Shown here: in pieces, positions 53,507 to 62,856 of the stretch
Position numbering within the stretch: position 1 is the first letter of the stretch
Layout of the letters: each line of letters starts with the position of its first letter
From: an uncultured Clostridium sp.
GTDB lineage: Bacteria; Bacillota; Clostridia; TANB77; CAG-508
DNA: 64,000 nt
Direction of reading: 5' to 3'
NCBI GenBank assembly: GCA_900555835.1
Contig: USMK01000003.1
Coordinates: 1-64,000, forward strand
Made by a program: the position numbers and the translations under genes
Notes under the pieces: generated by a model
The model's input: only the letters and a program-made list of their open reading frames with translations
What the model was told of the DNA's origin: nothing
Database searches by the model: none

Positions 53507-53833
53507 ATGAAAACTAAATCTAAATTTATTATTATTTTAATTTTATTTTCTATTTATTTATTAGTATTTTCTAGTATATGTTTTGCAGCAGACCCCAAAC
53601 TTATTACAACAATAAAAAAAGCTTTTGAATCTATTGAATCTTGGATTCTGAAATTAGCTACCCCAGCAGCTGCAGTTGCTGTTGGCACTGGCGTTTTTAT
53701 GCGAAAATTTAGTTTTGGAGATGAAGAAAAAATTAGAACAGGCAAAAAATTAATTAGAGGTTCTTTATTTTCATATGCTTTTATTTTAGCAATTGATTTG
53801 GTTCTTTCTGCAATTAAATCTTTAATATCATAA
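53507..53833 (+). CDS. VirB2/TrbC-like small membrane protein
   Basis: A 108-aa protein with a signal peptide (about 1-27, ending CFA), a hydrophobic segment (LATPAAAVAVGTGVFM) and a second helix (LFSYAFILAIDLVLSAI). Size and two-helix layout fit VirB2/TrbC-type pilin or channel subunits. It lies 29 bases after the VirD4-like gene with AGGAGG. Confidence 0.6.
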   Translation: MKTKSKFIIILILFSIYLLVFSSICFAADPKLITTIKKAFESIESWILKLATPAAAVAVGTGVFMRKFSFGDEEKIRTGKKLIRGSLFSYAFILAIDLVLSAIKSLIS

Positions 53834-53846
53834 GAGGTGATTTTTC

Positions 53847-54731
53847 TTGGAAGAGTCTTCTTTAAATATAACTTCCATTATTACAGATACTATAAATTCA
53901 TTATTTTCTGATTTATTTTCTTCTATTGATAATAGTATTTATTCTATATTAGATGATATTACTTTTATAGATAGTAATATTATATCTGATAATATATTTA
54001 AAAACATTATTGGGCTTTCCTCTAATGAAGGAATTTTAATTGTTGCAAATACTTTGCTTTTTGGATTCATTTTATATTATGCAATTTCAAGATTGCTTGC
54101 ATATTTTACAGGAAATGAAATTCAGTCTTGCAAAAGTTTTATTTTTAGAGCGATTATTTTTGGTATTTTTATGAATTCTTCTTATTTTATTTGTGAACAA
54201 CTTTTAAATTTAAATTCTCTTTTTACATTAGCAATAAGAAATGTCGGAGAAATTGTTTATAATAAAGAAGTTTCATTTGCCACATTTATAAATGAATTAA
54301 ATTCCTTTATTACTATTTCTGGAAATTCATTTAATTTATTTTCTGTTGATGGAATAATTAAAAGTTTTATTTCCATTGGTTTATTTAATCTCATTTTTTC
54401 ATATTCTTTACGATATGTTTTAATTAAAGTTTTTACTTTATTATGTCCTTTTGCATTTTTATGTTTAATTAATAATAAAACTAAATGGATTTTTTCTTCT
54501 TGGCTTAGAATTATATTATCTTTATTATTACTTCAAATATTTATTTCTTTAATTTTATTAGTATGTTTTTCTTTTACATATTCTAGTAATATATTATCCA
54601 AAATAATATATATTGGCTGCGTTTATACACTTATGAAAGCAAATACAATTATTAAAGAATTTATAGGTGGTGTTTCAACTGTTACTGGCAGTCCTATTTC
54701 AAGTTTAAAATCTTTATTAGGAGGTAAATAA
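53847..54731 (+). CDS. VirB6/TrbL-like polytopic membrane protein
   Basis: From a TTG 13 bases after the previous stop this encodes 294 aa with a polar N-terminal region, then about five to six helices (ILIVANTLLFGFILYYAISR, FIFRAIIFGIFMNSSYFICE, LCPFAFLCLI, LLLLQIFISLILLVCF). It fits VirB6/TrbL channel proteins. The last codon overlaps the next ATG (TAATGA). Its resemblance to the channel part of the 1229-aa fusion protein is in layout only. Confidence 0.6.
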   Translation: MEESSLNITSIITDTINSLFSDLFSSIDNSIYSILDDITFIDSNIISDNIFKNIIGLSSNEGILIVANTLLFGFILYYAISRLLAYFTGNEIQSCKSFIFRAIIFGIFMNSSYFICEQLLNLNSLFTLAIRNVGEIVYNKEVSFATFINELNSFITISGNSFNLFSVDGIIKSFISIGLFNLIFSYSLRYVLIKVFTLLCPFAFLCLINNKTKWIFSSWLRIILSLLLLQIFISLILLVCFSFTYSSNILSKIIYIGCVYTLMKANTIIKEFIGGVSTVTGSPISSLKSLLGGK

Positions 54732-55015
54732 TGAACTTTATTTTTCCAAGTAATTATGCTTTTAAAAATAAACTTTTTGGTATAATTGATTATACTTCTG
54801 CAATTGTAAATTTAATTTGGTATATATTTATATTTTGTTTAGTTAATTTATTTTTTTCAGATATAAATATTAAAATAATTCTATTTATATCTCTTTGCTT
54901 TCCATTTTTAATTTTTACAATTGTGAATAACAGGAATGAGAACATTTTATTTGTTCTTTTGTATGTTATTAAATTTATGGTCAATAGAAAAATATATTTT
55001 TATAGAAAATACTAG
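54731..55015 (+). CDS. VirB3/PrgI-like membrane protein
   Basis: A 94-aa protein with a soluble N-terminal FPSNYAFKNKLFGIIDY motif and two adjoining helices (YIFIFCLVNLFFSDI and ILFISLCFPFLIFTIV). The layout matches PrgI/VirB3-type proteins of Gram-positive secretion systems, which usually sit next to a VirB4 ATPase. No VirB4 follows; DnaD comes next. Confidence 0.55.
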   Translation: MNFIFPSNYAFKNKLFGIIDYTSAIVNLIWYIFIFCLVNLFFSDINIKIILFISLCFPFLIFTIVNNRNENILFVLLYVIKFMVNRKIYFYRKY

Positions 55016-55109
55016 CTTTGAGGGCTCTTTTAATGTTCGCTCTATTGTAAAACTCTCTTGAAAATGATATAATTTTACAAAATTCGCTAAAAACTTTCAG
55101 GAGGTTATT

Positions 55110-56078
55110 ATGAAATTAGAAAGCAATGCAAAATCATTTATATTTTCAACCATCCCAGTTCCAGATGTTTTTTTTACAGAATATTTATCTATGGCTAATG
55201 GAAATTATGTAAAGGTATATTTATATATGCTTTTCTTATCTAAATATGGTAAAGACATTAAAATCAATGATTTAGCAAAAAGTCTTTCTATCGATTTTAA
55301 AACAATTCAAGAAGCTATAAAATTTTGGGAAGATCTAGGAGTTCTAACAAAAAAAACTAATGGTTATGTTCTTAACGATTTACAAGAAATAGAGCTACAT
55401 AAACTATATTCCCCAAAACTAACAGCATCTCCTGAGGAAGCATTGAAAATAGAGAAAAATCAATATAGAGCAAAAGCAATTGATACAATAAACACATTGT
55501 ATTTTCAAGGAGTTATGTCTCCATCTTGGTATACAGATATTACAATGTGGTTTGATAAATATAAATTTGATGAACAAGTAATGCTTGCATTATTTAAATA
55601 TTGTTTTGATCGTTCAGCTATGCACAGAAATTATATTCAAACAGTTGCAAATGCTTGGTATCAATCTAATATTAAAACATTTAATGATTTAGATATTTAT
55701 TATCGAAAACAAGAAAAATTGATAAATATGGAAAAGAAAATTGCTAAAAAACTAGGATTTTCAAGGCAATTAACAGAATATGAAAAAGCATTTATCGAAA
55801 AATGGGTTGTTGAATACAATTATGATTTGCCAATTATAGAAATTGCATTAAAAAGAACAACATCTAAATCTAACCCTAATTTTGATTATATTAACAAATT
55901 ACTTTCTGATTGGAATGAGAGAAATTTAAGAACACCTGAATCAGTTGAAAACTTTTTACAATCAATGAAACAAAAGCAAAAAGATATAAAAGAATTAAAT
56001 AAAAAAGTATCAGTTTCTAATTATCAAGGTCGTAACTATGATAATTTAGATACTCTTTATGCAAATATTAAGCCATAG
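55110..56078 (+). CDS. dnaD: DnaD-like primosome protein
   Basis: A 322-aa protein with an N-terminal winged-helix region (about residues 20-95: YVKVYLYMLFLSKYGKDIKI, LSIDFKTIQEAIKFWEDLG) and a DnaD-type C-terminal domain with VANAWYQSNIKTFNDLDIYY, followed by a second DnaD-like helix set. It should help load the replicative helicase with the DnaC/DnaI-like partner encoded nine bases downstream. A strong AGGAGG precedes the ATG. Confidence 0.85.
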   Translation: MKLESNAKSFIFSTIPVPDVFFTEYLSMANGNYVKVYLYMLFLSKYGKDIKINDLAKSLSIDFKTIQEAIKFWEDLGVLTKKTNGYVLNDLQEIELHKLYSPKLTASPEEALKIEKNQYRAKAIDTINTLYFQGVMSPSWYTDITMWFDKYKFDEQVMLALFKYCFDRSAMHRNYIQTVANAWYQSNIKTFNDLDIYYRKQEKLINMEKKIAKKLGFSRQLTEYEKAFIEKWVVEYNYDLPIIEIALKRTTSKSNPNFDYINKLLSDWNERNLRTPESVENFLQSMKQKQKDIKELNKKVSVSNYQGRNYDNLDTLYANIKP

Positions 56079-56086
56079 GAGGAAAA

Positions 56087-57088
56087 ATGGATAATTCTAC
56101 TTTAAAAGTATTACTTCAAGAATATGAACAAAAAAGAATTAAAGCAAATTTAATTGCAGAACAAAATAAAAATAATTTATATAAAAACTATCCTAGATTA
56201 GAAGAAATAGAAAACGAAATAAACAAATTATCTATTGACAAAATTAAATCAATTTTATCTTCTAATACTAATGAATTAAATAAATTTGATTTAAAAATAC
56301 AAGAACTTCAAACAGAAAAAGAAAAAATATTTAAAAATGCAAATATTTCTGCTAATAGCTTACTACCCCATTATGAATGTAAATTATGCAATGATACTGG
56401 TTATATTAGTAATGGATATAAATCTGTAATGTGTAATTGCTTAAAACAAAAAATATTTAATATTGAATATAATAAATCTAATATTGGAAATATTGAATTT
56501 GAAAATTTTTCTTCTTTTTCTTTAAATTATTATTCAGATGAAATCAATGTAGAAAAATATGGATTAAATATATCCCCAAGAGAAAATATTAAAACAATAA
56601 AAAAAATATCAGAAAATTTCATAAAAAATTTTGAAAATCCATCTGAAAAAAATTTATTATTTACAGGAAATACAGGACTTGGAAAAACATTTTTATGTAA
56701 TTGTATTGCCTACGAATTATTAAAACAAGGAAAAACAGTATTATACCAAACAGCTCCTGTTATGATAGATAATATAATAAATTGTAGATTTGGAAAATTA
56801 GATACTAATTCTAATATAATAGAGAACATTTTAAATGTAGACTTACTTATTATAGATGATTTAGGAACAGAAACTTTAAATAATATGAAATTAACTGAAT
56901 TATTTACAATAATTAATTCTAGAATATTAAATCAAAATAATAAAATTACAAAAACAATTATTTCTACCAATTTAGATTTAAAAACAATTTTCTCAATATA
57001 TAATGAAAGAATTGGTTCACGTTTTGTAGGACATTATAATATTTGTAAATTTATTGGTGATGATATTAGATTTAAAAAAATGAAATAA
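56087..57088 (+). CDS. dnaI: DnaC/DnaI-type helicase-loader ATPase
   Basis: A 333-aa AAA+ protein. A Lys/Glu-rich helical N terminus precedes a Cys cluster (CKLCNDTGYISNG, then CNC), Walker A GNTGLGKTFLCN, Walker B LLIIDDLGTE and a sensor region ISTNLDLKTI. This matches DnaI/DnaC-type loaders of replicative helicase. It is coupled to dnaD with AGGAGG. A terminator follows. Confidence 0.87.
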   Translation: MDNSTLKVLLQEYEQKRIKANLIAEQNKNNLYKNYPRLEEIENEINKLSIDKIKSILSSNTNELNKFDLKIQELQTEKEKIFKNANISANSLLPHYECKLCNDTGYISNGYKSVMCNCLKQKIFNIEYNKSNIGNIEFENFSSFSLNYYSDEINVEKYGLNISPRENIKTIKKISENFIKNFENPSEKNLLFTGNTGLGKTFLCNCIAYELLKQGKTVLYQTAPVMIDNIINCRFGKLDTNSNIIENILNVDLLIIDDLGTETLNNMKLTELFTIINSRILNQNNKITKTIISTNLDLKTIFSIYNERIGSRFVGHYNICKFIGDDIRFKKMK

Positions 57089-57096
57089 TACTAATA

Positions 57097-57143
57097 AAAA
57101 TAAATAAAAACAAAATAAATTAAATTTTGTTTTTATTTATTTT
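57097..57143 (+). terminator. Terminator after the DnaI-like gene
   Basis: A 20-bp AT-rich stem (57097-57116, 57124-57143) with a 7-nt loop. Confidence 0.7.
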
Positions 57144-57227
57144 GTTATGCCTATTATTTTTATATTTGAATAAGATTTTTAATTGTTTATATAAATAATT
57201 TTTCTTTAATTATATTATATTATTAAT

Positions 57228-57990
57228 TTTTTTATCTAGATATTTTTATATTTGAATAATAATCTTATATTAATTTATATTTAATTTTTATCTTTAATCT
57301 ATAATTTTAATTTATTATTTTTTATTAACTTTTATTTATTACGTTTTTATATTTTATAACTTGTTTTTTATTATTTCTAGTATTATTTTTATTTATTTTT
57401 TTATATTATTCTGCATATACATCTTGCCTTACTTCCTATTATTTTTTATTTCTAGATTTACACAGCAATATTATTTTTTTCCCTTTTCTTCCTTTTTTAT
57501 GGATTATGTATTTTCCCATTTTTTGTAATCTCGTTTTTGAGTACGTTTTTCATATTTTATTCATTTTTTGTAGATTTCCTATACAGTTGCAAACAGTTTA
57601 TGTATACTCTTTTCCTGCTTTTTATAATTTATGTTTTTCTCTTTATCCCGAAGGGTTTGCTCGTTTTCAAATTGTTACTTTTATTCGTTATTTTCCCTTC
57701 TTTTCTAATATAAAACCATTGATATTTAGGCTTTTTTCTGATTATGCCCTTTTTTTGGCTTTTAGGTATTGTATCTCTTTGTTTTGTTTATATTGATTTT
57801 AGCCTACTTCAAATCAGCTTTTTCGCTTTATTCCGATATATTTACGCTTTTTATATTTGGTGTTGTTTTATTGCTCCTCACTTTTGCCTATTGTATAATA
57901 AATCAACTTTTATCTTTACCTATTATATCTAACCTCTTTATCCGCTTTTACATTTTTTTCCTTTTTGTTTTCTAGTATTTTTTCCACCTC
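57228..57990. repeat. Long direct repeat, copy 1 (~760 bp)
   Basis: Nearly identical to copy 2, offset by 1281 bases over the core (for example ACGTTTTT at 57341 and 58622). Copy 2 has a 13-base tandem insertion near its start and diverges at the 3' end. Confidence 0.9.
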
Positions 57991-58409
57991 TCCAAGCTTA
58001 TTTTTCTCGTTTTTTTCTTGTTAGCATCTCACTTAAATCCAATTATTCCCATTTAGTTCAGGTTTATACATCTTCTTTTTATCTTCTTTATCATTTAAAT
58101 TTTTATTATTTATAATTTTTCTAACAATTTTATATTTTATTCTTTTCTCTCCTTTTTATTAATTATATTTATTCATTTTCATTATTAAATTATTTTACAA
58201 TCTTTCTTTTTATCTAATTATTTTTTTATTTATCTATATAATTTTATCTTATAAAAATATATAAATATCTTTTATTCGTATTTAATTATTTTTTCCATTT
58301 AATTTTCTAAACTTATTTTTATTATTTAGAAAAAAATCCTTACCTTATTTTTTTACTATATTTTTATTTTATAATTATTAATTTTTTATTTAAATTATTT
58401 TATTAAGAT

Positions 58410-58479
58410 TTTTTATCTGAATAAATTTTATTATTGGGATTATTTTGTTAATATTTTTATCTGAATAAATTTTATTATT
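58410..58479. repeat. Short tandem-like repeats, iteron-like
   Basis: TTTTTATCTGAATAAATTTT recurs twice, 44 bases apart (from 58410 and 58454), with degenerate relatives near 57170, 57240 and 58500. Confidence 0.6.
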
Positions 58480-58493
58480 TGAATTATGATATT

Positions 58494-59271
58494 AATTTTT
58501 TTATCTAAATATTTTTTATTTGAATAATAATCTTATATTAATTTATATTTAATTTTTATATTTAATTTTTATCTTTAATCTACAATTTTAATTTATTATT
58601 TTTTATTAACTTTTATTTATTACGTTTTTATATTTTATAACTTGTTTTTTATTATTTCTAGTATTATTTTTATTTATTTTTTTATATTATTCTGCATATA
58701 CATCTTGCCTTACTTCCTATTATTTTTTATTTCTAGATTTACACAGCAATATTATTTTTTTCCCTTTTCTTCCTTTTTTATGGATTATGTATTTTCCCAT
58801 TTTTTGTAATCTCGTTTTTGAGTACGTTTTTCATATTTTATTCATTTTTTGTAGATTTCCTATACAGTTGCAAACAGTTTATGTATACTCTTTTCCTGCT
58901 TTTTATAATTTATGTTTTTCTCTTTATCCCGAAGGGTTTGCTCGTTTTCAAATTGTTACTTTTATTCGTTATTTTCCCTTCTTTTCTAATATAAAACCAT
59001 TGATATTTAGGCTTTTTTCTGATTATGCCCTTTTTTTGGCTTTTAGGTATTGTATCTCTTTGTTTTGTTTATATTGATTTTAGCCTACTTCAAATCAGCT
59101 TTTTCGCTTTATTCCGATATATTTACGCTTTTTATATTTGGTGTTGTTTTATTGCTCCTCACTTTTGCCTATTGTATAATAAATCAACTTTTATCTTTAC
59201 CTATTATATCTAACCTCTTTATCTATTTTTACATTTTTTCCCTTTTTGTTTTCTAGTATTTTTTCCACCTT
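58494..59271. repeat. Long direct repeat, copy 2 (~775 bp)
   Basis: Second copy of the ~760-bp repeat; includes the TATCCCGAAGGGTTTGCTCG segment also present in copy 1. Confidence 0.9.
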
Positions 59272-59457
59272 CTTAAACTCATTTTTTTCTTTTCTTCTTA
59301 TTATCACATCGTTCCAAATCCATTTATTCCCTTTTCATTCTACTTAATTTTCTTATTTTTATAATTTTTTTATTTTCTTATTAATTTTGCTAACTAATTA
59401 TTTTTATTTATTCATTTTTTTATAATAAATATTTATTAGTATAATTTATTAAAAAAA

Positions 59458-59490
59458 AATAAAAGATATTGAAAAACAATATCTTTTATT
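59458..59490 (-). terminator. Terminator after gyrA
   Basis: A perfect 14-bp stem, AATAAAAGATATTG with its complement, around AAAAA, right after the gyrA stop on the minus strand. Confidence 0.85.
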
Positions 59491-59499
59491 TTTTACTTA

Positions 59500-61935
59500 T
59501 TATTCATTTTCTTCTTTTTCTACTATTTTTTCTATACTTACTACTTTTCCTTCATTTGTTCTCATTAAAGTAACACCTTGTGTTGATCTTCCTAATATGC
59601 TAATTCCTCCTACATTTAGTCTGATTATTGTTCCTGTATCTGTTATTAGCATTACATCATCTGTTTCATCAACAATTCTTATTCCTACTATATTTCCTGT
59701 TTTAGGTGTTATTTTATATGTTATTACGCCTTTTCCTCCTCTGGTTTGTACTCTGTATTCTTCTAACTCTGTTCTTTTTCCAAATCCATTTTCTGTTATA
59801 GCAAGTAGTGTGGCTTTACTTCCATTTACAATTGATTCCATACCAATTACTTCGTCATTATCATTTAATTTTATTCCTATAACACCTTGTGATTTACGTC
59901 CCATTGGTCTTACATTCTTTTCGTCAAATGTTATTGACATTCCACCTTTTGTTACAAGTACAACATTGTCTTCTCCGTCTGTTAATCTTACATCAATTAA
60001 CTCGTCATCTTCTCTTAATGTTATTGCTTGTAAACCTGTTTTTCTTGCTGAATTATATTCTAGTATAGGAGTTTTCTTTATAAATCCTTTTCTTGTTCCA
60101 AATAATAAGTATTTTCCTTCTGCAAAGTTTTGAATTGTTATTATTGTTGATACTTTTTCTCCTGCATCTAAGCTTAATAAGTTAACAATAGCAGTTCCTT
60201 TTGCAGTTCTTCCTGCTTCTGGTATTTCATATCCTTTTAATTTATACAATTTACCTTTATTGCTGAAAAATAGTATTGTATCATGAGTAGATGCTGTAAA
60301 TATTTCTTTTACAAAATCATCCTCTCTTGTAGAAATTCCAGTTATTCCTTTTCCACCTCTTTTTTGGCTCTTATATGTATCTACTGGCATTCTCTTTATG
60401 TATCCAAAATGTGTTAAAGCTATAACTGTTTGCTCTTCTTTTATTAAATCTTCGATGTTTATTTCTCCTTCTGCTGCAACAATTTTAGTTTTTCTTTCAT
60501 CTCCAAATTTATCTCTAATTTCAATTAATTCTTCTTTTATTATATCAAGAACTAATCTCTCACTAGCTAATATTTCTTTTAAATGAGCAATTAATTTCAT
60601 TAATTCATTATATTCTTCTTCTATTTTTTCTCTTTGCAAACCTGATAATGTTTTTAATCTCATATCTAGAATTGCTTGTGCTTGAATATCTGTTAATCCA
60701 AATCTTTTCATTAATCTTTCTTTTGCATCATCATATGAAGATCTAATAATATTAATTACTTCATCGATATTGTCTAAGGCTATTTTTAAACCTTCTAATA
60801 TATGTGCACGAGCTTCTGCTTTTTCTAGTTCGAATTTTGTTCTTCTAATTATTACATTTTCTCTATGTTTTAAATAGTAGTTTAAGCATTGTCTTAATGT
60901 TAAAATTTTTGGTTCTCCATTTACTAATGCAAGCATAATTATTCCAAATGTATCTTGCATTTGAGTATTTTTGTATAATTGATTTAATACAACTTGTGGA
61001 TTAGAATCTCTTTTTAATTCAATAACAATTCTTACTCTATTTTCTCTGTCAGATTCGTCTCTTAAATCAGATATTCCTTCTAATCTTTTATCTCTTACAA
61101 GATTTGCTATATTTTCTATAAGTTTTGCTTTATTTACTTGATATGGAAGTGAAGATACAATTATTCTATGTCTATTATTATTCCATTCTTCAATTTCGGC
61201 TTCTGCTCTTACTGTAATTTTTCCTCTTCCTGTTGTATAAGCTTGTTTAATTCCTTCCATTCCTAAAATAATACCTTCTGTTGGAAAATCTGGTCCTTTA
61301 ATTATTCCCATCAATTCTTCGTCAGTAGTATTTTGGTCATCAATTATTTTTATAAGTCCATTTACAACTTCTGTTAAATTATGTGGAGGAATATTTGTAG
61401 CCATACCTACTGCTATTCCAGAAGAACCATTTATCAATAATGTTGGAACTCTTGCTGGTAAAACAGTTGGCTCTTGTAATCTATCGTCATAGTTTGGCAT
61501 AAAATCAACTGTATTTTTTTCAATATCAGTTAGCATATATTCTGCAATTTTAGCCATTCTTGCTTCTGTGTATCTCATTGCAGCTGCTCCATCACCATCA
61601 ATAGAACCAAAGTTTCCATGACCATCAATTAACATATATCTTAATGAAAAGTCTTGTGCCATTCTTACCATAGCATCATAAACAGAAGCATCTCCATGTG
61701 GATGATATCTTCCTAAAACAGAACCTACGGTGTTTGCGCATTTTCTATATGGCTTGTCTGATGTAATTCCATCTTCGTACATAGCATATAATATTCTTCT
61801 GTGAACGGGTTTTAAACCGTCTCTAACATCTGGTAAAGCACGAGAAACAATAACACTCATAGCATAATCAATATAGGCTGTTCTCATTTCTTCTTCGATG
61901 TCTCTTTCGATTATATTTTCTTGTTGTTCGTCCAT
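59500..61935 (-). CDS. gyrA: DNA gyrase subunit A
   Basis: An 811-aa type II topoisomerase subunit, intact. The catalytic Tyr122 (AAMRYTEARM), the quinolone region YHPHGDASVYDAMVRMAQDF (Ala at the position of E. coli Ser83, Asp87 kept) and the GyrA box QKRGGKG are all clear; β-propeller repeats fill the C-terminal third. CGG appears only out of phase (GAC GGA, GAC GGT). A terminator follows; gyrB is not in the window. Confidence 0.98.
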   Translation of the reverse strand: MDEQQENIIERDIEEEMRTAYIDYAMSVIVSRALPDVRDGLKPVHRRILYAMYEDGITSDKPYRKCANTVGSVLGRYHPHGDASVYDAMVRMAQDFSLRYMLIDGHGNFGSIDGDGAAAMRYTEARMAKIAEYMLTDIEKNTVDFMPNYDDRLQEPTVLPARVPTLLINGSSGIAVGMATNIPPHNLTEVVNGLIKIIDDQNTTDEELMGIIKGPDFPTEGIILGMEGIKQAYTTGRGKITVRAEAEIEEWNNNRHRIIVSSLPYQVNKAKLIENIANLVRDKRLEGISDLRDESDRENRVRIVIELKRDSNPQVVLNQLYKNTQMQDTFGIIMLALVNGEPKILTLRQCLNYYLKHRENVIIRRTKFELEKAEARAHILEGLKIALDNIDEVINIIRSSYDDAKERLMKRFGLTDIQAQAILDMRLKTLSGLQREKIEEEYNELMKLIAHLKEILASERLVLDIIKEELIEIRDKFGDERKTKIVAAEGEINIEDLIKEEQTVIALTHFGYIKRMPVDTYKSQKRGGKGITGISTREDDFVKEIFTASTHDTILFFSNKGKLYKLKGYEIPEAGRTAKGTAIVNLLSLDAGEKVSTIITIQNFAEGKYLLFGTRKGFIKKTPILEYNSARKTGLQAITLREDDELIDVRLTDGEDNVVLVTKGGMSITFDEKNVRPMGRKSQGVIGIKLNDNDEVIGMESIVNGSKATLLAITENGFGKRTELEEYRVQTRGGKGVITYKITPKTGNIVGIRIVDETDDVMLITDTGTIIRLNVGGISILGRSTQGVTLMRTNEGKVVSIEKIVEKEENE

Positions 61936-62036
61936 TTTTTTACCTCTTTTCGATTTTATATTTTCTCTTTGTATTATACTAAAACTAACCTAAATTTGCA
62001 AGCAAAAATCGACTTTCTGAGCAAAAAAATTGGCTT

Positions 62037-62807
62037 TTATACTAACTTTTTAGCTAATTCTACTTCATCTTTTGTAAGCTCAAAATTCTCGCCTTTATTT
62101 AATATTAAATTATGTATATTTTCTATTTTTCTAGCTTCTTTTATGGTATTTTCAAGTGGCATTATTTTCTCTAATTCTTTTTCTAATTTTTTATATTCTT
62201 TTTTCATTGTGTTAATATCTCTTTCGTCATAAGCTAAATTCCAATTAGTAATATTTTTATTGATTTTTTCAATTGATTTTATTTGGCTTGTTAGCATTTC
62301 TTCATATCCATTACTAATACTATTTAATATTGTATTTTTACCTTGTCTTAGCATTTTAGCTGTTGTTGCATTTATTAGTTTATTGCTTTTTGCTAAATCA
62401 ATTGCACCTCCTAATATTTTTGAAGTAGTGTCAATAACTCCTCCATTTTTTATTGCATTTTCCACCTGTGTTATATTTTCAAATTTTCCTGTAAATACGC
62501 CTGTTACACTTTTTCCAAAATCCATTACAGAATTTGCAATTGTTTTTATTCCATCTTTTATTCCTTGGCTCATTAGTATATCTTTTACTTCTATTACTTG
62601 ATTTTCAATTAAATCTGGTAAAGCTAATCTTAACCCAATATTTATTCCTGCATTTACTGCTTTTCCAATATTAGTTTCAAAAAACTTTTGTTGTTCTTCT
62701 ACAATATTATTATTTATTTCATTATTTAAATTATTATTAAGATTTTTTTCATTAGTGTTATTTAAATTAATTTCATTCTCCATATTTATTATCATTTCCT
62801 TCTTCAT
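62037..62807 (-). CDS. Uncharacterised Asn/Lys-rich protein
   Basis: A 256-aa protein with an Asn-rich N-terminal stretch (residues about 10-40), a mildly hydrophobic central part (IGKAVNAGINIGLRLALPDLIE, then GIKTIANSVMDFGKSVTGVF) and a helical Glu/Lys-rich C terminus. No signal peptide or known motif; no family recognised. It lies 49 bases downstream of the ParA/TadZ-like gene and may belong with it. It may be a membrane-associated scaffold; this is a guess. Confidence 0.5.
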   Translation of the reverse strand: MKKEMIINMENEINLNNTNEKNLNNNLNNEINNNIVEEQQKFFETNIGKAVNAGINIGLRLALPDLIENQVIEVKDILMSQGIKDGIKTIANSVMDFGKSVTGVFTGKFENITQVENAIKNGGVIDTTSKILGGAIDLAKSNKLINATTAKMLRQGKNTILNSISNGYEEMLTSQIKSIEKINKNITNWNLAYDERDINTMKKEYKKLEKELEKIMPLENTIKEARKIENIHNLILNKGENFELTKDEVELAKKLV

Positions 62808-62856
62808 ATTTTTTAATTTTATTTTTTAAAAAATAAAAAATTCTTTTAACTTTAAT

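Larger units (their letters stand above)
57144..59457. other. Gene-free AT-rich region with strong pyrimidine bias on the plus strand
   Basis: Over 2.3 kb with no convincing gene. Open frames here (e.g. 57506-57796 and its twin 58787-59077) are Phe/Leu/Tyr-rich and lack ribosome sites; they are by-products of T/C-rich composition. The region contains the long direct repeat and short repeats listed separately. It lies between replication-loader genes and gyrA, but no DnaA-box cluster was recognised. Confidence 0.55.

Noticed and set aside
57506..59213. Repeated Phe/Leu/Tyr-rich open frames in the 57-59 kb repeats
   Set aside because: No ribosome sites, composition follows T/C-rich DNA, and no domain pattern; treated as non-coding.
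57228..59271. CRISPR array
   Set aside because: There are only two long copies and a few degenerate short repeats, no regular repeat-spacer pattern and no cas genes.
57144..59457. Replication origin
   Set aside because: dnaI and gyrA are near, but no DnaA-box cluster, dnaA or dnaN is present.
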